From DATBHW01 sp035307385 (lineage in GTDB: Bacteria > Chloroflexota > Ktedonobacteria > Ktedonobacterales > DATBGS01): a stretch of DNA of 64,000 nucleotides. This document shows positions 17,835 through 25,305 of the stretch, in pieces. The stretch spans positions 1-64,000 of the forward strand of contig DATGID010000136.1 of assembly GCA_035307385.1 (NCBI GenBank), written 5' to 3'. The stretch's first letter is position 1, and each line of letters starts with the position of its first letter. Below the pieces are notes generated by a model. The model saw only the letters and a list, made by a program, of their open reading frames with translations. It did no database searches and was not told the DNA's origin. A program made the position numbers and the translations under genes.

Positions 17835-19259
17835 ATGTCGCTTGATATGTATCAGGTTGCAACTCCGGCGCAGGTGCAAACTCCCGCCTGGCTCATCGAG
17901 GCAAATCAGGTGTTGGCGCTATCCTCGGCTGAGCTACAATCTCTGGTACAAAAAGAGCTAGAAGAGAATCCGGCTCTTGAATTGGACGAGCGCACCGTTT
18001 GCCCGGCCTGCGGTCGCACCTTTCAGGGCGCTTGCTGCCCCCATTGCCTTTCTCTTGCACCATCCTCGCTGCCGCAGGTCGAGAGCGAAACAGCTCTGGA
18101 CGATGCAGGCACGTGGCTGCCAGAAATAGAAAAAAGCGGACACGAGGATGACGAATTCGACCCGACTATGCTGCTCGCGTCGAAAACCAGCCTGGAAGAT
18201 CAACTCAGGCTGGCGATGCTCTCGCAGCTTCCGGAATCTGAAACGATACTGATCGAGTTTCTGGTGGGCAACCTCGACGAAAATGGCTACTTGCAAGCCA
18301 CCACTCAGGAAGCAGCCCAGATTTGCGAGGTCTCTTTGGAGCGCGTGGAGCGCGCCCTGGCGGCGCTGCAAGCCCAGGAGCCGATTGGTATCGGGGCGCG
18401 GGATGTGCGCGAGTGCCTGCTCATTCAGCTTCGCTATCTAGAAGCGCAGGGGGAACAGCAACCCGCAGCGTATGAGATTATTAATGGCTATCTGCCTCAG
18501 ATTGCCGACCACAAGTATGCCCAGATCGCCAAAGAACTGCATATCAGCCTGAAGCAAGCCAAAGAGGCCCACAATTTCATCAAGGCTCGCCTGCATCCAT
18601 TTCCCACCTGTGGGTATCTTGGCGCAGAGGTCAGCGCAGCCGACGAAGTTGCCAGGCCGATCCAGCCGGATGTCGTCATCAGCCACAAGCCAGACGCGCC
18701 CCCTGGGCAGTACGAGATAGAGGTTGTAGAGTCGCAGCGCTTTGGCCTGCAAGTCAGCCCATCCTATGCTGAGGCCGCCCGATCTTTGGGGAGTCAGCGT
18801 GGCTGCCGCGACACCGAGCAGCAGCACATCCATGACTATCTGAAACGCACCAGACTGTTCATTGCCAATGTGAAGCGGCGCTGGCAGACACTCCATCAGA
18901 TTACTTCTTGCCTGGTCAAGAGCCAGCAGGAGTATCTGGAGCAGGGAGTGAGGGCACTGCACCCGCTGACCCGCGAGCAGGTAGCCGAAGAATTGGGGCT
19001 GCATCCTTCCACCGTCAGCCGCGCCACTGCCTCCAAGTATGTCATGCTGCCTAGCAGGCAGGTGATTCCTTTCAGCACCTTCTTTACTGCCAATTTGAGC
19101 CTGAAAGAAGCGCTCAAGAACATGATTGCCCAGGAAAAGAAGCCGCTCAGCGATCAGAAGCTGGCGGACATGCTCAACGCGCAGGGCTGGCTGGTGGCGC
19201 GCCGGACTGTCGCCAAATATCGCGAGGAACTGAAGATTCTTGCTTCCTCAGAACGCTAA
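17835..19259 (+). CDS. rpoN: RNA polymerase sigma-54 factor
   Basis: This 474-residue sigma factor has Region I with Leu/Gln-rich helices (QVLALSSAELQSLVQKELEE), the core-binding region (LRLAMLSQLPESETILIEFL, VGNLDENGYL), the DNA-binding HTH (LTREQVAEELGLHPSTVSRA) and the diagnostic RpoN box ARRTVAKYRE near the C-terminus. Between Regions I and II sits a Cys4 insertion, CPACGRTFQGACCPHC (C56, C59, C68, C71), that looks like a zinc ribbon and is not part of the standard family layout. The start ATG 17835 follows GAGGAG. A consensus sigma-54 promoter precedes it. Confidence 0.95.
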   Translation: MSLDMYQVATPAQVQTPAWLIEANQVLALSSAELQSLVQKELEENPALELDERTVCPACGRTFQGACCPHCLSLAPSSLPQVESETALDDAGTWLPEIEKSGHEDDEFDPTMLLASKTSLEDQLRLAMLSQLPESETILIEFLVGNLDENGYLQATTQEAAQICEVSLERVERALAALQAQEPIGIGARDVRECLLIQLRYLEAQGEQQPAAYEIINGYLPQIADHKYAQIAKELHISLKQAKEAHNFIKARLHPFPTCGYLGAEVSAADEVARPIQPDVVISHKPDAPPGQYEIEVVESQRFGLQVSPSYAEAARSLGSQRGCRDTEQQHIHDYLKRTRLFIANVKRRWQTLHQITSCLVKSQQEYLEQGVRALHPLTREQVAEELGLHPSTVSRATASKYVMLPSRQVIPFSTFFTANLSLKEALKNMIAQEKKPLSDQKLADMLNAQGWLVARRTVAKYREELKILASSER

Positions 19260-19301
19260 CGAAGCAAACACGCTCGCCCCAAACGGCCATTCATAGCTTT
19301 T

Positions 19302-19325
19302 CCCACACACGTGCGGGCTTTTTTC
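19302..19325 (+). terminator. Rho-independent terminator of rpoN
   Basis: CCCACA and TGCGGG (one mismatch) form a short hairpin with a CACG loop, followed by CTTTTTTC, about 45 bp after the rpoN stop. Stem and T run together support intrinsic termination. Confidence 0.65.
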
Positions 19326-19389
19326 TCTGCCGCTGCGCCGCTGAAACTGGTCGCATATGGTAGCATGAAGAGAAAAATAGGAGCTATGG

Positions 19390-22300
19390 ATGACCGTCGA
19401 GGAACTCCTCCAAGACCTGGAGGCCAGACACCACGCGGAGCGCGTGCGCGCAATGATTGCCCTGGGCCGCCGCGGCGACGCGGAAACCAGGGCGCTGCTT
19501 GCAGAACTTGAAGCAGGCGACTTCTACCAGCGCTACATGGCGCTCTATTCCTGCTTTGGCAGCCAGAACCGCGAACACGTGCTGCGCGCCCTGGATGACC
19601 CATCCAAGATCATTCGCGGGCTGGCGCTGCGCCTGCTGCCGCTGGTCTGCGATGACGAGCAGTTGCAGCAAGCGCTGGCTTCTGCCCCGGCCCAGGTGTA
19701 TCTGCCGCTGCTGTGGAAGCTGCGCCAGCGCAAGCAGCAGGCGACGATTGACGCCTTCCTGACGCGCCTGGCAGCCCAGAAGAGCGCGTGGCTCATTCCT
19801 CTGCTGCCCTTTGGCTCCCCTGAACTGGTCGCCAGCCACACAGAGCAATTTCAACAAGAGGCCACCCAGGCTGGCTGGACACGGCTGGCGCGCTTTCACC
19901 CCATGATTGCACTTGACCTGCTTCAACAATGGGCCAGCACCGCTACGGCGCAAGATACCAGGCTGACGCAGCACGTCAACGCGCTGCTGCCGAGGCTTTC
20001 GCGGGCCGCGCCAGAACGCTCGTTCGCGCTCATCCAGACGATGCGCCAACGGGTCTCGCTCCACCAACTGCACCTGCAACCATTGGTCAAGACCTATCCC
20101 GGTGAGCTTGCCGAGCTGGTACTGACGGAAACAAACCGGATTTACATCTCGTTCAGCCAGGTACTCGATCGCCTGAGCGTCAGCCAGATTCTGGCCTTGT
20201 ACACGCGCCACACCGCCATGATTGGCTGGTATTATGCCTGGGTGCCCCAGCTTTCCCCGGAAAAGCTGCTGGCCGTCTATCAGGCGGGCGAGCGCAGCTT
20301 TCGCTACAAGGGCGCGCTCCCCAAAGAGATGGTGGCAGGCTTGCCCCGCGTCGAGCGCGAGCGCGAGGCGCGCCAGGCCATCACCCGGACCCACATGACC
20401 CCACCTGAACGCCTGGACTATGCCGAGTGGCTGCCCTGGGACGAAGCGCTGCCATACATCGAGCCGCTGCTGCATGCCAGCGAAGCCGCAACGCGGCAGC
20501 AGGCGCTTCACGCGTTGATTCAAACAGCCAGGTATCAACGAGGCTATCTGCCAGAGGTGCTTATCCGGCTGCGCACCTTTCGCACCGAACAAGACGCCCT
20601 GCGCAGAGCCATCTTGCAGCAATTGGCCGATCTTCCACTCGGCGTCTGGCAGCAGGAACATCTGAGTGATCTGGCGGAGATCATTCGCCATGGTTTAAAC
20701 GATGTGGGGCTGTCGCCGGAAACGCACAGGGCCATCATCACGCTGCTGTCCAAGCTGCTGCCAGCGCACCTGGATTGGTGCGCCGCGCAACTGGCAACAG
20801 TGCTGCGTGAGCGCGGCCTGCCGCCTACAACGGGAACTGGTCAAACGTGGCGGGCGAACATTTCGGATGAACAGGCGCGGCGCTTGCTGGCAACACTGCT
20901 GCCGGTGCTGCGCGTCTGGATGGAGCAAGAAAAAGAGGATAACATTCTTCAGGTGGCGCGCTGGTTTGGCACCAGGCAGCAAGCGGCATTCGATAGCCTC
21001 TGGCCGGTGTTGACAGAACTTTTGCAGCGCACGCGCGCGCTTCCAATCGCCGAAGCCATCCTGAAGTTGGTTGCCGCGCAGCAGTTCAGGCGCTTTCAGA
21101 CGCTCATTCCCGCGCTGGTGAGTGAAGATGCCAGTTGGGTAAGGCTCTCCAGTGTCTCCGCCTATCTGCTGAATTGTCGCCAGGATTTGTTGACGCCCTT
21201 CTTGCGCCTCCAGCCCTACGCGGGCCGCTGGAGCACAGGGCGCAAGCCGTTTCTCTTCCCGATCACCAGGCGCTTCATCAGCGGCACCACCCGGCAGCAA
21301 GAAATATATGCCGCCGCGCTGATGGAGATCATCAACGATGACATGCAGGAGAGCCAGGCGGTGACGCAGGCAATAAAGAAGCTGGCCCTGCTCCCGGCAA
21401 TCAGCCCGGCACGCCTGATTGCGCTGGCGAACGACGAGCGCTCGACAGTGCGCACCATCGCGCTCTTTGCGCTGGGCCGTCTGGATACCGACGAGGGCTT
21501 GCCAACCCTGATCGCCGCACTTCAGGATACGCGGGCGCGCATCGCCATTCCCGCCCTGCGCTCGTTCCTGGGAAAGATGTCCACGGACCAGGCGCTTGCC
21601 ATCATCCGCACCATTCCCATGACCAGGGTCACCATTGCCAAAGAGCGGGTGCGCATGACCGGAGCGCTCGCATCCGAAGCAGCGTATCACGAATTAGTAG
21701 CTCTGGAGCAGGGCGAACTGCACCGCGATGTGCGCACGGTGCTGGTACACGCGCTGGCGGCCCACGTCACTCAATCAGCGACCTGGCCGATCTTGGAAGC
21801 AGCCGCCAGATCAGCAGAGGCCGAGACAGCGCTGGCAACCTTGCCCGGCAACATTTCTCCCCAACAGTATTACGCGACGGTGCAGGGCGAAGCGGAGACG
21901 GTGGAGCAGCATATCCTTCGACTACTGCTGCTGCTCCTCAACCATCCCGACTCAAAGGTTCGGCAGGGCGCTTTGCGCTCCGGGTGGCTCCCCGTTCAAG
22001 ATCAGCAGCGCTTGCTTTTGGCGCGCGCGCTGGAACTGCTGCGCTCGCCTGCCTCCATGGAGTCGCAAGCAGCGGCGCGGGCCATCGTCAGCATCTGCCG
22101 CGAGAACGATGGCCCGGCCCTCGCTCAAGCGGTGCGCAACCTGCTGTCAGATCGAAGGTTTCTACTGTCGCTGACCAGCGTATTCTCCTCAGCCAACATC
22201 CAGAGCAAGCCACGCCTCCTGCCGGTGGTTCGCCAGATGCTTGAGGCGCTGGCCGAAGACCGCCTGACCGGGGTAATCCAGGTCGAGCTTGCCATGGCTT

Positions 22301-22683
22301 ATTTGCCGCCGGAAGAACTTGCCGTCTGGTTCCAGGCGATCAGCCAGCGCGGCCAACTGCACGCCGTGGCGCTGGTGCGGGCTTGCGACCTGATGAAAAA
22401 TTCCGCCTATCGCGAGCTTGCGCAGCTAGAGGCGTTGGAAGTCGCGCTTGCCAGCAGCCCCGATGAGCGCTTGCGTCGCCTGGCCTTCGCTGTTTTGGAG
22501 GCCGAAAGCGCCAAACAGGGACAATGGGATGAGGTCCATCTGGCGCGCCTGCAAACCTATCGGGCGGATGCCTCCGTGCAGGTGGCCGCCGCCGCAGCGT
22601 TCATCTTGCCCAGGGAAGAGGAGGGCGAGGAGGATGGCACGTATGACGACGTAGATGATGACGATGATTGGGACGACGAATAG
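19390..22683 (+). CDS. Large HEAT-repeat protein with acidic tail
   Basis: This 1097-residue protein is built almost entirely of paired amphipathic helices typical of HEAT/armadillo repeats (for example RVRAMIALGRRGDAETRALL at the N-terminus and SKVRQGALRSGWLP, ERSTVRTIALFALGRLDTDE further on). It forms a long solenoid expected to bind protein or nucleic acid. The last ~20 residues are almost all Asp and Glu (DVDDDDDWDDE). There is no catalytic motif, signal peptide or membrane segment. ATG 19390 follows TAGGAG. The stop abuts the ATG of the SDR-fusion gene, so the two are co-translated. Confidence 0.85.
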   Translation: MTVEELLQDLEARHHAERVRAMIALGRRGDAETRALLAELEAGDFYQRYMALYSCFGSQNREHVLRALDDPSKIIRGLALRLLPLVCDDEQLQQALASAPAQVYLPLLWKLRQRKQQATIDAFLTRLAAQKSAWLIPLLPFGSPELVASHTEQFQQEATQAGWTRLARFHPMIALDLLQQWASTATAQDTRLTQHVNALLPRLSRAAPERSFALIQTMRQRVSLHQLHLQPLVKTYPGELAELVLTETNRIYISFSQVLDRLSVSQILALYTRHTAMIGWYYAWVPQLSPEKLLAVYQAGERSFRYKGALPKEMVAGLPRVEREREARQAITRTHMTPPERLDYAEWLPWDEALPYIEPLLHASEAATRQQALHALIQTARYQRGYLPEVLIRLRTFRTEQDALRRAILQQLADLPLGVWQQEHLSDLAEIIRHGLNDVGLSPETHRAIITLLSKLLPAHLDWCAAQLATVLRERGLPPTTGTGQTWRANISDEQARRLLATLLPVLRVWMEQEKEDNILQVARWFGTRQQAAFDSLWPVLTELLQRTRALPIAEAILKLVAAQQFRRFQTLIPALVSEDASWVRLSSVSAYLLNCRQDLLTPFLRLQPYAGRWSTGRKPFLFPITRRFISGTTRQQEIYAAALMEIINDDMQESQAVTQAIKKLALLPAISPARLIALANDERSTVRTIALFALGRLDTDEGLPTLIAALQDTRARIAIPALRSFLGKMSTDQALAIIRTIPMTRVTIAKERVRMTGALASEAAYHELVALEQGELHRDVRTVLVHALAAHVTQSATWPILEAAARSAEAETALATLPGNISPQQYYATVQGEAETVEQHILRLLLLLLNHPDSKVRQGALRSGWLPVQDQQRLLLARALELLRSPASMESQAAARAIVSICRENDGPALAQAVRNLLSDRRFLLSLTSVFSSANIQSKPRLLPVVRQMLEALAEDRLTGVIQVELAMAYLPPEELAVWFQAISQRGQLHAVALVRACDLMKNSAYRELAQLEALEVALASSPDERLRRLAFAVLEAESAKQGQWDEVHLARLQTYRADASVQVAAAAAFILPREEEGEEDGTYDDVDDDDDWDDE

Positions 22684-24471
22684 ATGACCGACATCCGCAG
22701 GCACTTGCCAGGCATACTCGCGTGCCTTCGTGATCAGCTTGCCAATGCCAGCGAGGATGCGCCTGCCCTGCGCTCTCTGGCGCAGGCCGCGCTGACTGAA
22801 TTGCTGCCCGCAAGTTATGCCATTGCGTCCGGGCATCTGGTCAACGCGCAGGGCGAACGATCAGGGGCCATCGATGTCATCATCTATGATACGACGATTC
22901 CCGCCACCGAGCAGCGCGCGCAAGAAGATTGCTACGCGCTGCGTCAGGCGCTGCTGGCGGTCATGCTCGCGCCAACGTATGACCGCGCCGCGCTGGAGGC
23001 CGCTCTGGAGGCGATTGCCAGCGTAAAACGTTTGCGCCCGACAGCAGCCGGGCAGGCGGCTCGTCCAGCCGAGGCATCGCCCAAAATTGCCAAACAACTT
23101 TTTCCGCTGGGTCTGGTGGGCTGCCTTGCGCTAGACACAGAGGGGCAGGCAGGGCAAGAAGCCCAGTGCCTGGCGCTCGACGCTGCCCTGAAACAGCAGG
23201 CCGAACGCCTGCGCCCGGAATATGTAATCTTGCAAGCGCCACAGCTTACCTATTCCAGCCCGCTGCTGGATGGCAGTGCCTTTGCGGCGACGACGATCAA
23301 CATTGCCTGTGGTCCAGCGCTGGCGAAGGCGCACCAATGCTATGTCTGCAAGCAAAAGTACACAAGCCGCCATTTCTTCTATGCGGAACTATGCCTGCGC
23401 TGCGGCGACCTCAACTATCAAAAGCGGCGGGCAGCGGTTGACCTCGCCGGGCGCGTTGCGCTGGTGACGGGCGCGCGCGTGAAAATCGGCTATGCCACGG
23501 CGCTGCGGCTGCTGCGGGCAGGCGCGCAGGTCATCGCCTCCACGCGCTTCCCCCACGATGCCGCGCGCCGCTATAGTCAGGAGCCAGATTTTTCTGACTG
23601 GCGCGACCGTCTCCAGATTTATGGGCTAGACCTGCGCCATCTGCCAACGCTGGAACGCTTTGCCGCGCATCTTGCTGCTGACTATCCCGCTCTGGATATG
23701 CTCATCAACAACGCCGCGCAGACGGTGAAACGCCCGCCCACATATTATGCGCATCTGCTGCCTGGCGAGCGCGCGCCGCTTTCCGAATTGCCCCAGGCAC
23801 ACCGGCTGCTGTTGGAGCGCGGCGCGGCTGCGCTGCCGCCAGCCTTATCTAGCCTGCCTGAGCCACCAACGGCAGCGCTGCTTCCTGGCACACCTGCAAC
23901 ACCGGCCTTGACTGAAGCCAGCGCAGGCGAGCAGGATTTCTTTCCGGCAGGCGTCTATGACGAGCACCAGCAGCAGATTGACCTGCGCCCAGCCAATAGC
24001 TGGTCCAGCCGCATCGATGAGATCGATCCGACCGAGTTTCTGGAAGTGCAGCTTATCAATGTGACAGCGCCGTATCTGTTAGTGAGTCGGCTGCGCCCGC
24101 TGCTGCGCCGCAGCCCATTTCCTCAGCGCTTTGTGGTCAACGTGTCAGCGGCGGAGGGGCAGTTCGCCCAAAGCAAAACAGGCGCGCACGCCCATACCAA
24201 CATGGCAAAAGCCGCGCTGAATATGCTGACACACACGGCAGCGGCTGATCTGGCCGACGATGGCATCTTTATGAACAGTGTTGACCCCGGCTGGATTTCG
24301 CAGCAGACGCCTTTTACCGATTGGCAGACCTGGGAAGGGCAACAGCGCCTGCTCCCGCTGGATTTGATCGACGCGGCAGCGCGCGTGTGCGACCCCATAT
24401 TTACGGCCATCCAAACGGGGCAAGCGGCGGCTGGCATGTTCTTCAAAGATTATCAGCCCGCCGCGTGGTAA
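22684..24471 (+). CDS. DUF6602-like domain fused to a zinc ribbon and an SDR dehydrogenase
   Basis: This 595-residue protein has three parts. Residues 1-~120 resemble DUF6602 (LLPASYAIASGHLVNAQGER, then GAIDVIIYD), a nuclease-like fold, but the expected Glu-x-Lys strand is not visible (LLAVMLAPTYD). Residues 219-240 form a Cys4 ribbon (C219, C222, C237, C240). From ~250 follows a divergent short-chain dehydrogenase with LAGRVALVTGARVKIGYATA, MLINNAAQTVKRP and HTNMAKAALNML. The catalytic Tyr position is Thr, as I recall for this SDR subfamily. It ends FFKDYQPAAW. The gene directly follows the HEAT gene and precedes the tRNA-like array. Its substrate is unknown. Confidence 0.75.
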   Translation: MTDIRRHLPGILACLRDQLANASEDAPALRSLAQAALTELLPASYAIASGHLVNAQGERSGAIDVIIYDTTIPATEQRAQEDCYALRQALLAVMLAPTYDRAALEAALEAIASVKRLRPTAAGQAARPAEASPKIAKQLFPLGLVGCLALDTEGQAGQEAQCLALDAALKQQAERLRPEYVILQAPQLTYSSPLLDGSAFAATTINIACGPALAKAHQCYVCKQKYTSRHFFYAELCLRCGDLNYQKRRAAVDLAGRVALVTGARVKIGYATALRLLRAGAQVIASTRFPHDAARRYSQEPDFSDWRDRLQIYGLDLRHLPTLERFAAHLAADYPALDMLINNAAQTVKRPPTYYAHLLPGERAPLSELPQAHRLLLERGAAALPPALSSLPEPPTAALLPGTPATPALTEASAGEQDFFPAGVYDEHQQQIDLRPANSWSSRIDEIDPTEFLEVQLINVTAPYLLVSRLRPLLRRSPFPQRFVVNVSAAEGQFAQSKTGAHAHTNMAKAALNMLTHTAAADLADDGIFMNSVDPGWISQQTPFTDWQTWEGQQRLLPLDLIDAAARVCDPIFTAIQTGQAAAGMFFKDYQPAAW

Positions 24472-24489
24472 GGTCTGGAGCAGGAAGCG

Positions 24490-24517
24490 TTGACTTTTTT
24501 CTGCCAACTTATATAGT
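24490..24517 (+). promoter_or_regulatory. Promoter of tRNA-like unit 1
   Basis: TTGACT (24490-24495), 16 bp, TATAGT (24512-24517). It is the first of four near-identical promoter architectures in this non-coding region, with the element starting about 25 bp downstream. Confidence 0.75.
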
Positions 24518-24542
24518 ATCCCGTGCCAGCCCTATGGCTGAC

Positions 24543-24611
24543 CGGTATGGGGATGTCTGCTGGACTCCAAATCCAGAGATTTGCTGGGATGAACCCAGCC
24601 GCTTCATATCG
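24543..24611 (+). ncRNA. tRNA-like element T1, anticodon-loop CCA, lacks D arm
   Basis: This 69-nt element has a terminal stem of 24543-24555 with 24600-24611 (10 bp, a bulged A, then 2 bp). A perfect anticodon arm follows (CTGGA, loop CTCCAAA, TCCAG) with CCA at 24567-24569, the tryptophan anticodon. The T-arm-like hairpin GCTGGG/CCCAGC has only a 5-nt loop and no TTC. Only four bases (TCTG) lie where the D arm belongs. It is the most degenerate of the four long elements. Normal translation function is unlikely. Confidence 0.6.
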
Positions 24612-24614
24612 CAC

Positions 24615-24683
24615 AGCGGGGATGTGGTGCAGCGCAAGCATTGATTCGTCAGACGCCGGGTTCAACTCCTGGCCGTCTCCGCT
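24615..24683 (+). ncRNA. tRNA-like element M1 without anticodon arm
   Basis: This 69-nt element has a 10-bp terminal stem AGCGGGGATG/CGTCTCCGCT, T8-G9, a 4-bp D stem GTGC/GCAT with 7-nt loop, a 13-nt linker where the anticodon arm should be, and a 6-bp T stem GCCGGG/CCTGGC with the canonical T loop TTCAACT. The linker can form a 3-bp hairpin with a UUCG tetraloop (TGA-TTCG-TCA). It starts 3 nt after T1. No CCA tail is encoded. Confidence 0.65.
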
Positions 24684-24701
24684 CCTCAAGCCATCTTGCC
24701 A

Positions 24702-24730
24702 TTGACGGCAGATCACTCTGCTTATATAGT
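24702..24730 (+). promoter_or_regulatory. Promoter of tRNA-like unit 2
   Basis: TTGACG (24702-24707), 17 bp, TATAGT (24725-24730). It is placed between element M1 and element T2. Confidence 0.8.
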
Positions 24731-24753
24731 GACCCTGCCGGATGCTTTCTGGC

Positions 24754-24836
24754 CGATATGAGGACGTAGCACAATGGTAGTGCATGGCCCTGCCAAGGCC
24801 AAGGTTGTTGGGTTCGAGGCCAACCGCTTCATATCG
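24754..24836 (+). ncRNA. tRNA-like element T2, anticodon GCC (Gly)
   Basis: This 83-nt element has a terminal stem CGATATGAGG, bulged A, CG against CGCTTCATATCG (12 bp); T8-A9; a perfect D arm GCAC/GTGC with A14, GG and A21 in the loop; an anticodon arm TGGCC/GGCCA with anticodon GCC at 24792-24794; and a T arm GTTGG/CCAAC with an 8-nt loop containing TTCGA. The D and anticodon arms are those of a normal glycine tRNA. The over-long terminal stem and the 8-nt T loop are not. A tRNA scanner may call it tRNA-Gly or pseudo. Confidence 0.7.
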
Positions 24837-24839
24837 CCC

Positions 24840-24908
24840 AGCGGGGATGTGGTGCAGCGCCAGCACAGTGCAAACAAACGCCAGGTTCAACTCCTGGCCG
24901 TCTCCGCT
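24840..24908 (+). ncRNA. tRNA-like element M2 without anticodon arm
   Basis: This 69-nt element has the same 10-bp terminal stem as M1, D stem GTGC/GCAC, D loop AGCGCCA, a 13-nt unstructured linker (AGTGCAAACAAAC) in place of the anticodon arm, 6-bp T stem GCCAGG/CCTGGC and T loop TTCAACT. The linker differs from M1 while both stems are kept, so the stems are what is conserved. It starts 3 nt after T2. Confidence 0.65.
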
Positions 24909-24924
24909 CTCCTCTCGCCCGCCG

Positions 24925-24954
24925 TTGACAAACGCGCGTGTACCCGCTTATAGT
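24925..24954 (+). promoter_or_regulatory. Promoter of tRNA-like unit 3
   Basis: TTGACA (24925-24930), 18 bp, TATAGT (24949-24954). The -35 is a perfect consensus. Confidence 0.8.
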
Positions 24955-24976
24955 GCGTTTGCCGGAGCAATCTGGC

Positions 24977-25059
24977 CGATATGGGATGTAGTGCAACGGC
25001 AACACGCGGGGCTGCACACCCCGAAATCATCAGGTTCAATTCCTGGTCATCTCCTATCG
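24977..25059 (+). ncRNA. tRNA-like element T3, anticodon GCA (Cys)
   Basis: This 83-nt element has terminal stem GGGATG/CATCTC (6 bp), then a T-C mismatch, then CGATA/TATCG (5 bp). T8-A9, D stem GTG/CAC, and a loop with A14, GG and A21 follow. The anticodon arm is CGGGG/CCCCG with loop CTGCACA, anticodon GCA at 25014-25016. The 6-bp T stem ATCAGG/CCTGGT has T loop TTCAATT. Counting 6 acceptor plus 6 T pairs gives the usual 12-bp branch in an unusual 6/6 split. It might still be processed to a cysteine tRNA, but no CCA is encoded. Confidence 0.7.
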
Positions 25060-25062
25060 CTC

Positions 25063-25131
25063 AGCGGGGGTGTGGTGCAGCGTCAGCATTGATTCGTCGG
25101 ACATCAGGTTCAACTCCTGGTCACCTCTGCT
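25063..25131 (+). ncRNA. tRNA-like element M3 without anticodon arm
   Basis: This 69-nt element has a terminal stem AGCGGGGGTG/CACCTCTGCT, 10 bp with compensatory changes relative to M1 (A-T to G-C, T-G to T-A). D stem GTGC/GCAT, linker TGATTCGTCGGAC with a possible UUCG hairpin, T stem ATCAGG/CCTGGT and T loop TTCAACT follow. The T stem also covaries with M1 (GCCGGG/CCTGGC). It starts 3 nt after T3. Confidence 0.65.
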
Positions 25132-25164
25132 CTCAAGATTGCTCGCTGCTCACAAGCTCAAGCG

Positions 25165-25194
25165 TTGACAGCTTGCGAGCGCCTGGAATATACT
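25165..25194 (+). promoter_or_regulatory. Promoter of tRNA-like unit 4
   Basis: TTGACA (25165-25170), 18 bp, TATACT (25189-25194), upstream of element T4. Confidence 0.8.
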
Positions 25195-25217
25195 GCCACC
25201 ACCAGTGCGTAACTGGT

Positions 25218-25302
25218 CGATATGGGGATGTGGCGTAACTGGAAGCGCCCAGGACTCATAATCCTGTTGATGCCCGGTTCGAGTCCGGGCCGCTCTATAT
25301 TG
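25218..25302 (+). ncRNA. tRNA-like element T4, anticodon CAT (Met-type)
   Basis: This 85-nt element has a terminal stem CGATATGGGG, bulged A, TG against CGCTCTATATTG (12 bp, with pairings different from T2). The D arm is GCGT/GCGC with A14, A15, GG and A21; the anticodon arm CAGGA/TCCTG has loop CTCATAA, anticodon CAT at 25257-25259. The 6-bp T stem GCCCGG/CCGGGC has T loop TTCGAGT. Its core is very close to a real tRNA, and a scanner may report it as tRNA-Met or Ile2. The extended stem and 6-bp T stem set it apart. Confidence 0.7.
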
Positions 25303-25305
25303 CAA

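Noticed and set aside
24523..25092. Short plus-strand open frames across the RNA array, with repeats of CSAS and FNSWPSP type
   Set aside because: They are translations of the repeated tRNA-like elements and have no ribosome binding sites. The conserved feature is base pairing, not codons.
24754..25302. T2, T3 and T4 called as ordinary tRNA-Gly, tRNA-Cys and tRNA-Met
   Set aside because: Anticodon and D arms fit, but extended terminal stems, a conserved bulge, 6-bp T stems or an 8-nt T loop, no encoded CCA and the fixed M partner make a plain tRNA call unsafe.
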